Translations under genes and position numbers: made by a program | From: Cruorifilaria tuberocauda | Lineage: Eukaryota > Nematoda > Chromadorea > Rhabditida > Onchocercidae | Direction of reading: 5' to 3' | Assembly (NCBI GenBank): GCA_013365365.1 | Contig: JABVXU010000019.1 | Span: forward strand, 186,001 to 250,000 | DNA: 64,000 nucleotides | The notes under the pieces: generated by a model | The model's database searches: none | Seen by the model: only the letters and a program-made list of their open reading frames with translations | What the model was told of the DNA's origin: nothing | Shown: positions 51,015-64,000 of the stretch, piece by piece | Position numbering within the stretch: the first letter of the stretch is position 1 | Layout of the letters: the number at the start of each line of letters is the position of its first letter

Positions 51015-54000
51015 TCAGTCATCAAGTTCGAGACATGGAGGTGTTTGTGTGGCAATTTCATTCGTATCGCTGCTCGCCGATTCTGACAATTCTCGACTAC
51101 ATGTTCGACACATATCTTCAAGGTCCGTAACAGACCACTCCGATGGATTGATGTTTCTTTCACGTATCCCTCTTCCGATTGTGCAGCTAGAAACCTAAAG
51201 TGCGTAAATAGAAATTAATTTCAAACTTATCATGTCTTTTCGGAAGATAGTCAATTGTTTTCTGAAAATTTGGCAAAAGAAAAATTAAACAGATCACTGT
51301 GTAGAACTGAGCAGATCTGACAATTAGGATAAGTTGGTTATATTGTCTGAGTGATGTGTGTAGATTAAGCGAAACGATTTTTCTTACATTTTCAATATCT
51401 TTCAGAAAATTTATAATATGGCGGCTTAAAGGAAGCATAATTCAAATAATTTTCCCAAAAATCGTTAAATCACGGGTGATGGTTCTTTATGAGTGTATTC
51501 AATGTTGATGCTTGATGTAAAAACATCCCCTTTGTTTTGATAATCCAAAAAATTTAATTCATAATTTAAAGGTTGCTATATGAAAAGAACAAACTCGACC
51601 TCTTCGACATTTCTCAATGCCCTATCATCAAGTTGTGTAGCAAGTATGCTAGGTGTAGCAACTGGTTGAACTGAATTATCGGGAGCTTGCAGTACCTTAG
51701 GCATCCTGATTGTATCTGTTATCGATGTGTAAACTTCGTTCCGAAGAATAAATGACTTTCTGGAACTAAAAAATAAAACTTCTAATTCATCTAATATTTC
51801 AGTGGAAATATTTCTTTTCAAAAAACTCCTCAGAAAGATGACCACATAAATCATCTAATCTTCTTCATTGTACTGCTTTACTGAAACCACCTTTCAGATA
51901 TATTAAGCTCCCTAATCCTAATCGTTCCGCGTAGCCTTTAACTGGACAGGATGCGACTGTTTTTTAATTTTACATGATGTTTACCTTTAACAATGGCTCA
52001 AGGTTTACAGTTTACTGTGGTAGCCATTAAAAATACCATTAAAAAAAATCTTCAGAATTGAACTTACCTCTCTGTAATTTGGCAGATGTTACGCGTTTCC
52101 GAAAGCTCATCCATGTAATTCAGTTTCCTGATTTCTTCTTCATCACTAGTATTGATGTTTGCATACATTCCAACTGATCCTTTCTTTCTTGTAACGTTTG
52201 AATCATTAATTCTAACTAATTCTTTTTTGTTTAGTAAATTCTTCGAATTTCCTTCCTTATCAACCGAACTTTGTAATAGTTTGAGCATTGCTTGCTGATT
52301 CTTCTCAATAATACAAAGTTTCGACTCGATTTCTCGCATAAAGGATTTCATATTACAATCTTCATTTACTATGTCATTTAGTTGAATTTGCAAGTTATCA
52401 CTTCTGAAATACACAAACTTTTACTAAATTTTTGTTGGTAACGAGATTCTTCAAGAGCTGTCATCATGCCGGCGTCGTTACACCAAAGAAATGATAAGAA
52501 GATCAAGATTGAAGCATTAAGCTATTCCGTTTAATTTATTCACTATTTTCACTCAGTTTATTATTCACAAGAAAATTTACCTTTCCACAGTTGTTTTTAA
52601 GTAATCGACTTGCAACGACTGTGAGAGACACTTCTTCCTCGAAAAATCATCCATGCAGTCTTCTTCAAAATCATGCAACAAACGTAATTCGTCATCGTTT
52701 AAACTTAGCTCTAAAAAAAATAGAACAATAAAGGATTTAATATTATAAATATTAGAATTTCAAAAATTAAAAAAATTTACTAACTCATTGAGAAATCGAA
52801 AAATCCCCCTCGTTTGCTAATTCCTTGCCATCTTTGTTCATCCCTTTTACGCAACTAAAAATAGAACATACACGAAGTGAAGAAGAAGTAATGTCAAAAA
52901 GATTAAGAATCAAATATTTAAATGATATGATACGATTTCCAAAAGTGCTTTCTTCACTCCTTCAGAGGATGAGGAGAAAATTTTGTGGTTTAGTATTTTT
53001 CTAACCTTCCTAAGATATTTAAATAGAATCAGTAAGTGCGATATCGGTGTAAAAGGTGGAGGAAAGAACGGTGTATTTTCGTATTCCATAACCTGCTCAT
53101 AACGTTGGAAAAGCCAAACTTGCTGCGCAATGGCATTTGTTTCATTGAAGATATTGCTGAAGTGATTTTCAAATTAATTCGTAACCATCAAATTTATTGC
53201 AAAAGAACTTCAAAGTGAAGTTAAATATGACTGTCATAAAACGAAGATGTATTTTAGATCATTTCTCAAATCTTAACACTGCTACATTAAAAAAATTTCT
53301 ATAGCTGTAAATATATACTTGAAAATAGCGATTAGCATATTAATTAGAAGAATATTTGCCACTAAAAGGAAGATAGTCATCAATATCGGCGGTATCCAAC
53401 CACCAGGAACACAATTAATACCTAAAGATGGAATAAGTCGACAAAATATTTGACAACTAGAGAAAAATAAACACTTTGAAGGAAGCTATTACAGTAGTCA
53501 ACTTTGAGATTCTTCTTGACATTTTTTTGGGGATGCCGAAAACTTTCAATAAATGAATAAGTAATCTTGAGAAACTGTTAAGTGATTTATTTAAGATTTT
53601 TTAATGCTATATAAAAAAAAAAACAGATCTTCATCTCCACAGGTATCAATTTCTCCTGCGTATACTTCACCGTACAGCATGAAATACGGTTTGTAAAAAA
53701 TATTCCTTATCAATAGCCATTGCCATTTTTCGTGAGGATAAGTGATTGCCTGTCTTGAAATTCCGAAAGACATCAATGTCACTAACAATAAAACCAGAAT
53801 ATACATCATGTTAACAATCTAAAACAACCAATTCATATTGCGAAACAAAAGGATAAAATATGACGGATCCAATTTCAGAACATTAGTTTGCAGCAGTAAG
53901 CACAATGAAAAAATAATATCTAAAAAATTATCATAAAACTGAAGAAATGAGTGAAAGTCCTTCGCAAATTTGTCATAAAATGATACCGACAATGTTTTAA

Positions 54001-57000
54001 AGAAGAGATAATTAAATTTCATTTGAATCTCTCCGTTAGTTTGTATAAATATTGTTTTTATAGAAAGAAAAAGCATCCAATTATCAGAATTGTTAAGACT
54101 GATGATATTTCCTAACTATTTCAAAGAAACTTACCATCTTCCCCGTCATTTGTATGTATGGTCCTAATCTTGGATGAACACCCATAAAATCCAGAAGTTT
54201 GATGTACCAGAATACAATATTGCATGATAAGATGATTCGTCCGTATGAATGACGTGTAAATTGATTACATCGAAATGCGAAACCAATGAAGAATGTTACA
54301 ATGGCTAAGAAAGTCAAATAGTTCCAGCAGCGATTAAAATAGACACGTATTTTCTCACAAATAGTACTTGCTTCCTGTACCAATAACTAAAATTTGGAAC
54401 AAAAGTTAGAAGACAAATTACTTGTAGTAAGACTCTTTTTCAGATAAAGAATATTCTGCTAAAGTGAAAGCTAGTTTGTTAACGAAAAGATTATTGCATT
54501 AAGTAAGATTATTCTATAAGTGGAAATAATCTAAACAATAATACTGTACACAAATGTTTTTCTTTTTATTTTATATTTAGTTATTGATTATCGAAATATC
54601 TTCTACAATGATGCGAATAGAAAAGAAATTTAAATAACAAATCAATCGGTCAATCGATCAATCAATCAATTAATTAATCAATATATATATAATGCATATG
54701 TATATAATTATTTGAAAATTACTTTTCGGAAATGTTCCATAACAAAGGCGACTACATATGCAAAGAGAAACCATTCCATTTGAGTTACCTTCACTGGAAA
54801 TTCAATCAATATCACGTACGTATATGTACTCAGAAAAACGAAGTAACTTGCAAGCCATATCCAGAAAGTTGTAATTGGTGCTGAATAAAAAACGCTGAAT
54901 TTAGTCATCCACGATGTTCTTCGAGCCATCTGTAAAAGAAAGAAACAGAAAATTTATCGATTTCCCTAGATTCATAAAATGTTTGTACTTTTCTTATTAA
55001 TATGAACGTTCCGAAAGAGAGAAAGAATCCAGTTTCATATTTATTAAGTTATCATAGTTGTTCTTAAAAAGTATCTAAATCAATCAACTGACAAAAAAAT
55101 CTTCCTTATCTGCTTGATATCTATAAATATATTTTTCTTTCTTCCTAACTTCCAAGCTCTCTTTCCAAGTTTAAAAAAATTCAAGGCTATTAGCGGCAAT
55201 GCAGTTTTCTCGTCTAGATGAATATATTAGAAAACAATGCCTCATAACAATGCAATTGGTCTGAAATTAAATGAAAGATACCTCTTGAACTCCTTGGCCC
55301 ATTGATTTTCGTGATTCTCCAATTCCTTGTTTGATCCGCAAAGTTTCCTCGATTAAATTTGCCGTATCGAGAAAATTTGACATACGTTGGGAGAATGTGG
55401 TTGCCTTGTATTTGTTTTTTCGTTTTAATTTTAAATGCTAGAATGATTGAGCATTAAAATTTTCCAAAAAAGTATGTGATGCATATAAAATGGAAATTAT
55501 ATCGTACTTCTGACGCATGAAATGACGAAGAAGCACTGTTTTGACTATGATCGTCATCTTCCTTCGCCTGAAAATGGTAATTAATAATTAGTAAAAATTT
55601 TTAATTTTTCGAACGAGGAAATTTCAAACTGATAATGAGGTATCGGAGAATTAGTTGATGATAAATGAATAGGCGTAAGAGAATCTGAAGTAGTGAAATG
55701 AGAAATCTTACGTCGTTTAACTCATTCCCTTCGATCACAAATGAATGTTGTGTGAAAGAATCCATACCACGATTAGAAATTCGTGCTTTCACATCCAACA
55801 GTAAAATGCTGGGAGGAAAGGCCAGTGCTAAAATTACTTTCAAGTTTGAATAGCTGGAAGAAATAGCTGATAACTTTTCAAAAAGTACCTTTTGATGCCG
55901 AGACCACCGTGCCATAAATCTGCCAGCAAAATTTGACAGCTAAAAAAAATTTTTTTTGTTGAAACAGCTTTCAAAAAAATTTCAACTTCAACAATCAAAT
56001 TTTCTGAAGGTATTGAGAAAACGAACAACAATAGCATAGTAAATTTGTACCACAATTTGCGACACATTCTATTTATAGAATAATGAAATGATACGACATA
56101 TTTACTTCAGGAAATTCTGAAATGATTTCAAAAATTTCTAACATATTTTCTTAATGCTTGCATCCGAGAAAGTGCCCGTTAGCAATTTGAGCAGATTTCG
56201 GAAAAATTAAAAATGTTCAATTAAATAAATGAAAAGCAAAGTAATTCGATTAACCAACTCATTTTATGATAAGGAAATAATCACCATGGATGAGCCAAAA
56301 ACCTTCGATTGTTCGCAATAACAGCTAAAGATAGACAAGTATGATGTCCCCAGTTGGGTAATTCAGCTGTGAGCAATCTAAGAGTTCCTGCATCATCTTG
56401 AAGATAGCAATGATTGAGCAAACCTAAGCTTTCTCTTTTGAACTCCCTGGAAAATAAGAATTATCAGAATTATCAGAATCAGAATTTTTCTTTAATTTCA
56501 GCATGTTTTTAACTTGAATTTCAGAATTAAAATGAATAGTCTAAGGTAGAATTCTTGAGATTTTGCTATAATTCTTTCATTGAAAGAATCTTTAAACTTA
56601 TACTAATTCAATTCAAATGCTGAAACTGTTAAACTGTTAATATAGTTATCCACGAAAAGTTCAGAATTATTGAGATCCAGACACTAAAATACATGATGTT
56701 TCAATAATTAATGGATAATTTTCATTTCTAAAAGAATTTAAAATAGAGAGACAAACTCTGCAAACTGCTGAAGTTCATTGGATTCTTCAACCTCGATGTA
56801 CTCGTCTGCAGCCTTTTTACTCATACTTTTATAAAGCCTTATCGCAGCTAATGCTTTAGCCATTGCCTCCTCGCCATACATCCACATACAACGCGCCATT
56901 TCCTGTCGGCGTGATAGGACTGCCCATAACATTAAATCATTGAACGGAAATTGAAATTCGTCACCTGCTGAAATTTAGCTCCCTTATTCCGCAAAAAAAA

Positions 57001-60000
57001 AATACATTTTAAGGACTATTCTCTTGATCAGTTAAAGCCTATCCATTATGAAATTTTGATCCATCTTATTGATTCCGGCAATTCTAGTAATTTCAATTCA
57101 CATAAAATTTTTATCCATAACAAAAACGAAAACTAACCTTCTTTACTTTCTCTGCGCAATCGTTTCCTCGTGTTATTCTTAGCTTCCTAAATAAATAATA
57201 ATAATTTAGTACATACTTCAAAAATTTTTCTTCCAAAACAGTTATTATTCGGAAAGCCTTTTATACATGCAATAAAATAAACATCTATGTTCCTAAGAGA
57301 ATCTCCACATTCAGCAATCTATAAAAATTACATTAATTTTGACTTTGCAATCGCTGAACTATTTCTAGAATCCAAATTAAGTATGAAAGCCTAAGTTTTG
57401 TTATTACAAGATATTTATGCAAAACCAAAATAAAACAGTACTTCATTTATTTTTCTTGTTTTTGAATATGTTACACAAAAACTCCGGAAACTTGAAATTC
57501 TTGAGATCTGAAAAAGTGCATTTTTGATAGGGAAAAAAATATAAATTCTAATCTATGACTGCATTTTAAACAGCCTTTATTACCAATGCCTTTTTCCTGC
57601 GCCTTTCATATTTATTTTTGAATTTCCTCGATGTATAGGAACATTTATAAGCATTTCCCATCAATCGTTCAATAATTACTCCAATTTTTGGCAGTGTTAT
57701 TTGTCCATCAATTATCGACATGCTGTCACTGATTAGAGGGAGAATCGAATCTTGTTCCTGAACATAATCCTATATTATGTGGTAAAAAATATTTGAATCA
57801 ATTTCATAATGAAATATTAATTAAATCATAATGACAGAAAACACCCAACTAATAATTAAATTCAAGTCATTCCAAACTATATGACTGTTAATTTAAAATG
57901 GGATGAAAATCGGAGAGTATGAGAAGTAAAGGAATGCAGCAAACAAATGCAAATTACCATATTGTAAAGTTGTTCTAGTCGATTGATCGTCAAAAATTTC
58001 TTCATCGAAACTCCATTTTCCAATAAAAGTTTAACGAAATCGACTCGATCTAATGCTAACGCTTCCATCATTGCATTATATAACAAATGTGGATTCCAGT
58101 TTTGATTTGCCACGAAAATATCTGAACGCGCAATGTCCACCCGATTCCATACAAGAGTCAGTGCAAGCTTAAAACAGCATTTTAGTTGTAAATGGTTTTA
58201 TATTTTGCACTTAAAAAATTATTTTTGAAATATTTATCTGCTTGAGTTCACCATTAAAAATTTATAGTTGAATCCGATGAATTCCAGATATATTATAGGA
58301 TTAGTTGCAATAACAAATGTACCTGATCAGCTGCGGATAGATTCTGTCCTCTCAATATGGCACTTAGAATAGCATGATCAACATCTTGTGTTTTACTTTC
58401 ACCCAAACGAAAAACTGTCAGCTACAAAAAGGATAGAAAAGATTTTTCACTGTAAATACATGAATCATGTAGGAAAAATTTAGCATACCAAATCACGATG
58501 TTTGGCGCAACATAATATTTCTTCAAGAATCTGTTCCGCTGGTGTTGTGCTATAACGAAATACCGAAGCAATAAGGGTGAGAAGCTGCGTACGAATTTCT
58601 TGCGGTAAATTACTGCAAATTGATGTGATCATCCCTCTACTGCTAAAGATTTCATCGACATAATTCCTTTTTATTTTTTTAAAAAATATTTCGGAAATAT
58701 TGTAGAGGATTAAAATAGATGAAGATGAATAACCTTTAAAATTTATTTCTTATGAATTATTTCCTTTATTGCAACATGATATTGATTCCCTCAATAACAT
58801 GTTCAAACGTTGAAGATTTTTATTAAGTTTGAGATCAATGGGAATAATTTGTGAAAAAAAAATGAATTTTAAAAATCATTTTGCTTTATTTCTCCACAGG
58901 AAAAGAAATAAAAGGTGTGCAAAAATTTTCAGAAGACTATGAATAAAGTAAATAGTAGGCTTACTTAGTAGATAGTAGATTACGATGAAAATTTATACAA
59001 AGTTACTCGTGAAAAATAAAAGTATATTTTATCATAAAAGTAGTCTAAATAACAAACCCATTTTCTAGAATATGTCGGTGTGTAAATGCAATAAGATCCG
59101 AAGCTCTTCCACTACCATCACAAACAATCACAGGAACTGGTGGTTGACTGAAATTTTCAATGCAATTAAATCAGTTAAAATATTAACTATAAATATGGTT
59201 TTTAGAATTAACATACTTTGCTAAATATTGAAGAATAGCTCGGATGGTACAAGTGCCACCCTCAAGCACTACGCAAACAACAGGTACATGTCGTGTTCCC
59301 AAACCAATCGTCTGTTTTCGAGCTATGAATTCTTCAAAACGTTTCCGCAAAATGATGTCAGCGCCATATCTATTGTTGGTAATTCAATTATTATGCTCAT
59401 TTTGCATAAATCTGATAATTCATTAATGTTTTACCTTCCATTAGTGCCGTTATCAACAAGTAAGAAATATGAATGCCGATCATTTAATGTCGCATATTTG
59501 CTTTTTGAAGAAAAAGAACGTGGATCATAGGATACGACGATATCTTTTCCAATTAATTTTTCATGTCGTTTTAATAAACCCCACGGTGCAATTCCTATTG
59601 TTACCACTTTTGATCGCATTCTAAAATTTTGAAAATAATTATAAACTAGAAATTAAGAAGCTCACGAAAAAATCAAATATAAAACTAATTTAATAGAATT
59701 AATTACAGAATTTTAAATTTAATTCTGTTTAATTTTGACAGTAAAAAGTAAAAAGTTGTTTACAGAGGTATAAAACGATGACGAAGAAATACCGTGCTGA
59801 AATTCCAGCTTCATCAAGAGCTGTAGCAACATGACGTACCACTCCTGCATCTATTCCGGCAGTGATAATCCAAGCTCCGGTTGTTTGTGCTGCTTTGAGC
59901 ATCCCTTTTCGAAATACTTGACCAAGTTTCTCTTGCACCCTTTAAAATTTCTAGCACTAAATTTTTGCAATAAAAATTAAGTGATTAAGAATTTCTCTAA

Positions 60001-62028
60001 TTGTTTAAATGAATTCAAGAACAATAAGGAAAAAATACTCGAAATTAGTAATGCCGCCGTGAACTGTGATTACAAGACGAGGTGGCTCCAATCCCCAAAT
60101 TTTTTCCATCAAATACATTATATCAGATGGATCTGAATCGTGGCCCAATCGAACATAATGCGCTTTATGCGCATGAGCGCCACCCTGAATAAATTTTGAA
60201 ATTTGGAGAAGATTATAGAACAAACAAGGGCATTATCACGCCAATAATTAGGGAAAAGATTATGTCAATGTGAAGCAATTCCAGAAAATTTCAAAAAACT
60301 CTCATCCGTCCAAAGCAATACCGAAAATTCCAAAGTTCCAAAGGCATCGGTATAAGCGGTTTTAGTATGTTCTGCAATGCTCCAGCGTACTGACTGATTT
60401 GACGATCGTACCATTCCTTCATCGTTCATCATTGTCGCTCTAAATTGTGATATTACTGCCGAGCTATGTGCATTTAGGGGCAATCCACAGCCGCATCTGA
60501 AGCAGTTCATAATATATTCACTCACCGATAATATTTTTCTTCGCTTCATTAACAACTGTTAGTATGCTTTCATTAATTAATAATAACCGAACATGATGCT
60601 TCTGCTAACTCCACACCTTCCAGTGGAGTCTGATAATGCTTTGTAGTGTATCAGTAATTAGGAAATTTCTGATAATTAAATGGCTAAAATAACGAAAGTT
60701 CTAGAAACTTTCAAATCTCTCCAACTGAATAATTCGAACTAAAGAAAACTGACTCATAATCGATTGACATTATTCAACTTCTTAAATTGTTTTTTTCTGC
60801 AAAAGTAAACTTCGTTCTCATTTTCATAAAATAAAATTTTGTATAGTACAGGAATATTTCACTAATTCTCTCCAAAGCATTACTTACTTATTTGCTGCAA
60901 AAGTTGGAACATATCTAATGCATTCTCGTTTTAAAAAGACTTGCTCAATCCATGGTCCTTTCAATTTTTCCGTCTGAAAAATTCATAATCGTGCTTACTT
61001 TTTTAGAAAATGATCAAAACTGTTCTGAATCAATTCCTTTGAAAATATAATAATAAATTCATTCTTTGCGCAAATAAGCACTTAATTTTTTCTCTCAAAT
61101 GCGTTAAACAGCACAGAATTCCAGATTACTACAGAAAAAGAATTATCTTTCTCCACAACAAAATATATTAAGAAAATGCGAAGATAATTTAGAAGAGGAA
61201 TTCTTGACTGATCTTATTAACATATGATAATTGATAAGACTTTTTTCAATAATCTGCTGCTGACATATTCATTACCCTACATATTTTACTTTGAACATGT
61301 ATAAAATATAGCTATTCGAACAGAATACATTTTTTAAAAATTTCAGTTCATCAAATTGACGATTACTTTCACAAATAACTGAGTTAAAAAATTTCCAAAA
61401 CTATTTTAGATCTTCAATATATTAAACAAAAATTACTAGTGCTTGCACGAAAAGTTCAGGTCGATCGAATAGCTTGGAGGATCGTTGTTTGGTATTAGCC
61501 TTTTCCATAGCACGATTGCTTGAAACATTAACTAACGAATAAAATTGCTGTCCACTTATGGAATTACGAGGTACTATGCAGCTGAAAGAATTTTCCGAGT
61601 TTGTCCTGCAAATTCAGCACAAATTTTCATTTCGAAATTTAAATAATGTTGTAAAATGTAAAATCATCATCAAAACGAGCTTAGCTAACAGGCAAGAGGC
61701 CTCCCATCAAATTAAAGTATTTAAATTATTCATTCTCAGAAGTGAATTTATTATTAAGAAACAGAAAATGCTTATCACTTCTTATAACATTTTTCGTCAT
61801 GAACCTGAAATCTTGATGAAAAATGTTATCAGAAGTAATAACTAATGTCAGCAGCAATAAATCTTTAAAAAGATTTATTATTTCATTGCAACTACATCAC
61901 ATACCTCTTGGCAAAAATTTCAGTAGAGTGATAACGAACCTTTGTTTATCATCGAAGCTGAGGTCATCGTTTGAACCCTTGGGTTGTAAAACAAATTCTG
62001 TGTTAGAGATTGAGGCGCAATCTTGCAT
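51015..62028 (-). CDS. TRPM-family cation channel (GON-2/GTL-like)
   Basis: TRPM channels pass Ca2+, Mg2+ and other cations; nematode members act in gut, gonad and excretory cells. From 62028: a new first exon (62028-61940, [19 protein letters not shown]) joins in phase to 61581; then [40 protein letters not shown], and the TRPM homology region (ARYVRL-like [73 protein letters not shown]). A long cytoplasmic region ([39 protein letters not shown]) leads to the membrane segments (54.9-53.4 kb), the pore sequence [10 protein letters not shown], and the TRP helix [18 protein letters not shown] with [12 protein letters not shown]. The C-terminus has [12 protein letters not shown] and a coiled coil ([20 protein letters not shown]), ending [12 protein letters not shown] at 51015. 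No alpha-kinase domain follows. About 30 exons; minor borders unresolved. Confidence 0.93.
54641..54691. repeat. Tetranucleotide ATCA/ATTA repeat with AT run
   Basis: Imperfect tandem ATCA units grading into ATTA and then an AT run, in an intron of the TRPM gene. Confidence 0.85.
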
Positions 62029-64000
62029 TTGTCTTCAAAAAAGATTCCTTGAAAACTTTTTGGACAAAAAAAAGTAAAGAAAAAAGAAAAAAGTGCTGTA
62101 CACCTGTACTGTGACATTTTATATCAAGGAAAAGAGGATGAAACGGATAAAACATTTATAATCGATAATAAAAATGTACTTAATTTTACTTCCCTTTTTT
62201 GCTAATTAATCATAATGTAAACGTTTATTGAGAATATAGTAAAGTTATCAAAAGACAGATACCACAAACGTCTGATAGCATCGGTGTGTTGCTACCCATT
62301 TCGTTATCAAGCCTTACCAAGAAAAACCTGTTTCCAACATTTTTCAAATCGATATCATCAATCATTTTTCTTCTCTCTCTCTCTCTTCTTATTCTTTAAT
62401 ACTTCATGACTAAAACAAAGTGACAAAGAAGTGCCGTAAAATTATCAAACAGAAATGGTTCACATATAAATAACTTGTCTCATTGATGCAACGTTTGTAA
62501 TAAATAAATGTAAGGCGTGATTGCAAAGATGCAAATAATCTATAAATCATAAAAAAACTAGCGATATTTAGCAGTCAAATGCAAATAAATCAAGAAGTTA
62601 AAATGCAGTCATATTCAACTGTACATAATTAATTTTAAACAAAAAGTACAGTTAAAATTCGTTTCACCCATTCTTTTGTTTTCTTCATACCAAATTGTTT
62701 TCTGATACACTTAAGACTTTACGAATTACGAAACTTTATATTCCAAAATTCTTAGTTCGTATAATTTTTTTTCAAGTTCTCTCATATTAACCTTTCGTGG
62801 AAGCTTGATATGATTTATAATCCTCATATTTCTTCTCTAATAACATAGTATTTCACTTTATCTGGTCGATATATCAACCAATAAGTCGGGAAGCATGAAA
62901 TCCATTAGATTTTTATTTTAATTTATGTTGAATTTAGTGTCACGATTAACAAAATATACGATTTTTGTCGGAACGGAAAATTGATTGTTTGTTTATTTTG
63001 CTTTCGAATGAAATGTTTTCAATATAGCCCTTATAGCATTAAAAATTAATAATGTGATACCATTATGAAGCTAGATGAAAATAAACATGAGGTCAAACTG
63101 GATTATAAAACATAAATCTAAACCAATCTCTGACTAAAGTAGTTTAGCGGACCTAAAATTACTTTAAACATATGAATAATAACTTTTAACATAAATTAAG
63201 ATAAGGCTGATTTTTTTGTTTCATTAATGGAAGTCTCATAGAATAAAAATTTTCTATTTTTAAATATCAAATATTGGCTAAATTGATATCGACGAAGTGG
63301 CAATTAGTTCAGTGTCAAGCAATATTATCATACATGTTTATTTGATTAACTATATCACTTGAGTAGGTCATGCCTTTATTAAAATTGATAAATGCTTATT
63401 GTCTAGGAATTTTGACTTATAATGCGGGAGGAAGATTATAGAATAGTAATTTTCTTTAATTTCTCACGAAAGCATTTTATATAGCTGAATAAAATAATGA
63501 GGCAAAAATCGCCGTATTAAATTCAAGTTTACTTATTTTCGATTCATAATTTTTTCTTCTTGTTTTCCCAAATTTATTCTTGACCTATGATCTTTTGTTT
63601 TTTGCAAAAATTCGTAATAGTGGAATTGGTAAAATAAATTGAATCACGGTACCAGATCCGTTAGAACTAATAAATTCTTTCCTAATATCCTTCATGTTAT
63701 AGATGTTATTCCGTTTTATAATATAAAATTTTCAAAGTACCCATTGATCTTGTCTTTATCCAGAATTCACTGATTTCGCAGAAACTCCTATTCCGATCAA
63801 TATTTTACCGTTCTTCAAAAGCCATTTCAAGATGATAACTATTTCTATTTAATCTTGTAATCGTATAGAGTATAAAATATAAGATACGGAGCTCCAAAAG
63901 AAAGGTATGAAGTTTGAAAAATGCTGTTATTTGAATCATATTTTATCAAAATTTTATACCTCTTTTATCAAAAGCATCTAAGGCTATCTTCATAATTTTG
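62029..64000. other. No gene recognised; 5' flank of the TRPM gene
   Basis: AT-rich with a CT run at 62372-62387 about 350 bp upstream of the TRPM start, which could be promoter-associated. No open frame longer than about 60 codons with protein-like composition was found on either strand. Confidence 0.5.

Noticed and set aside
53036..53218. Plus-strand 60-codon open frame
   Set aside because: It is the complement of the TRPM exon that encodes the TRP helix and [12 protein letters not shown]; the minus strand is the real coding strand.
1..64000. CRISPR arrays, bacterial operons, prophage, rRNA or tRNA genes
   Set aside because: No regularly spaced direct repeats, no ribosome-binding-site gene clusters and no recognisable rRNA; I could not convincingly fold any tRNA cloverleaf by eye.

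Overview
The window looks like nuclear DNA from a parasitic nematode, most likely a filarial worm. It is strongly AT-rich, its genes are split into many small exons (about 70-200 bp), nearly every intron ends in a TTTCAG/TTTTAG-like acceptor, and the recognisable proteins are eukaryotic and match animal or nematode families. The species call is an inference; no ribosomal or mitochondrial marker is present. Gene models below were assembled by hand from reading frame, splice-site and phase agreement, so internal exon borders are less certain than gene identities.

Layout. About 1.1-1.7 kb: weak exon-like pieces on the minus strand. 3.05-4.38 kb (-): nuclear poly(A)-binding protein (PABPN1/pabp-2). 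5.69-7.28 kb (+): ESCRT-III subunit CHMP2B. About 7.64-7.70 kb: a pre-miRNA-like hairpin. 8.75-9.73 kb (+): pterin-4a-carbinolamine dehydratase. 9.7-13.7 kb: mostly empty, with a possible small secreted peptide. 13.7-23.3 kb (-): a USP37-like deubiquitinase whose last two exons lie downstream of a complete set of exons for a second deubiquitinase fold, an OTU domain. 23.4-25.0 kb (+): exon-like pieces of an unknown gene. 25.4-27.4 kb (+): casein kinase II beta subunit (kin-10). 27.8-28.1 kb (-): possible membrane-receptor relic. 29.6-42.0 kb (-): GLD-2-type cytoplasmic poly(A) polymerase. 45.96-49.19 kb (-): Ser/Thr-rich exons that may be the 5' part of the same gene. 49.46-49.80 kb (+): small exon cluster, perhaps a pseudogene. 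51.0-62.0 kb (-): a full TRPM-family cation channel. 62.0-64.0 kb: no gene seen.

The genes do not form a pathway or an obvious operon. Two act on poly(A) tails (PABPN1 in the nucleus, GLD-2 in the cytoplasm), and one locus carries two unrelated deubiquitinase folds. The USP37/OTU locus is the most unusual part of the window: reading phases allow a USP transcript that skips the OTU exons, an OTU-ending transcript, or two interleaved genes. A second theme is GC-AG introns, clearly required in kin-10 and likely in CHMP2B.
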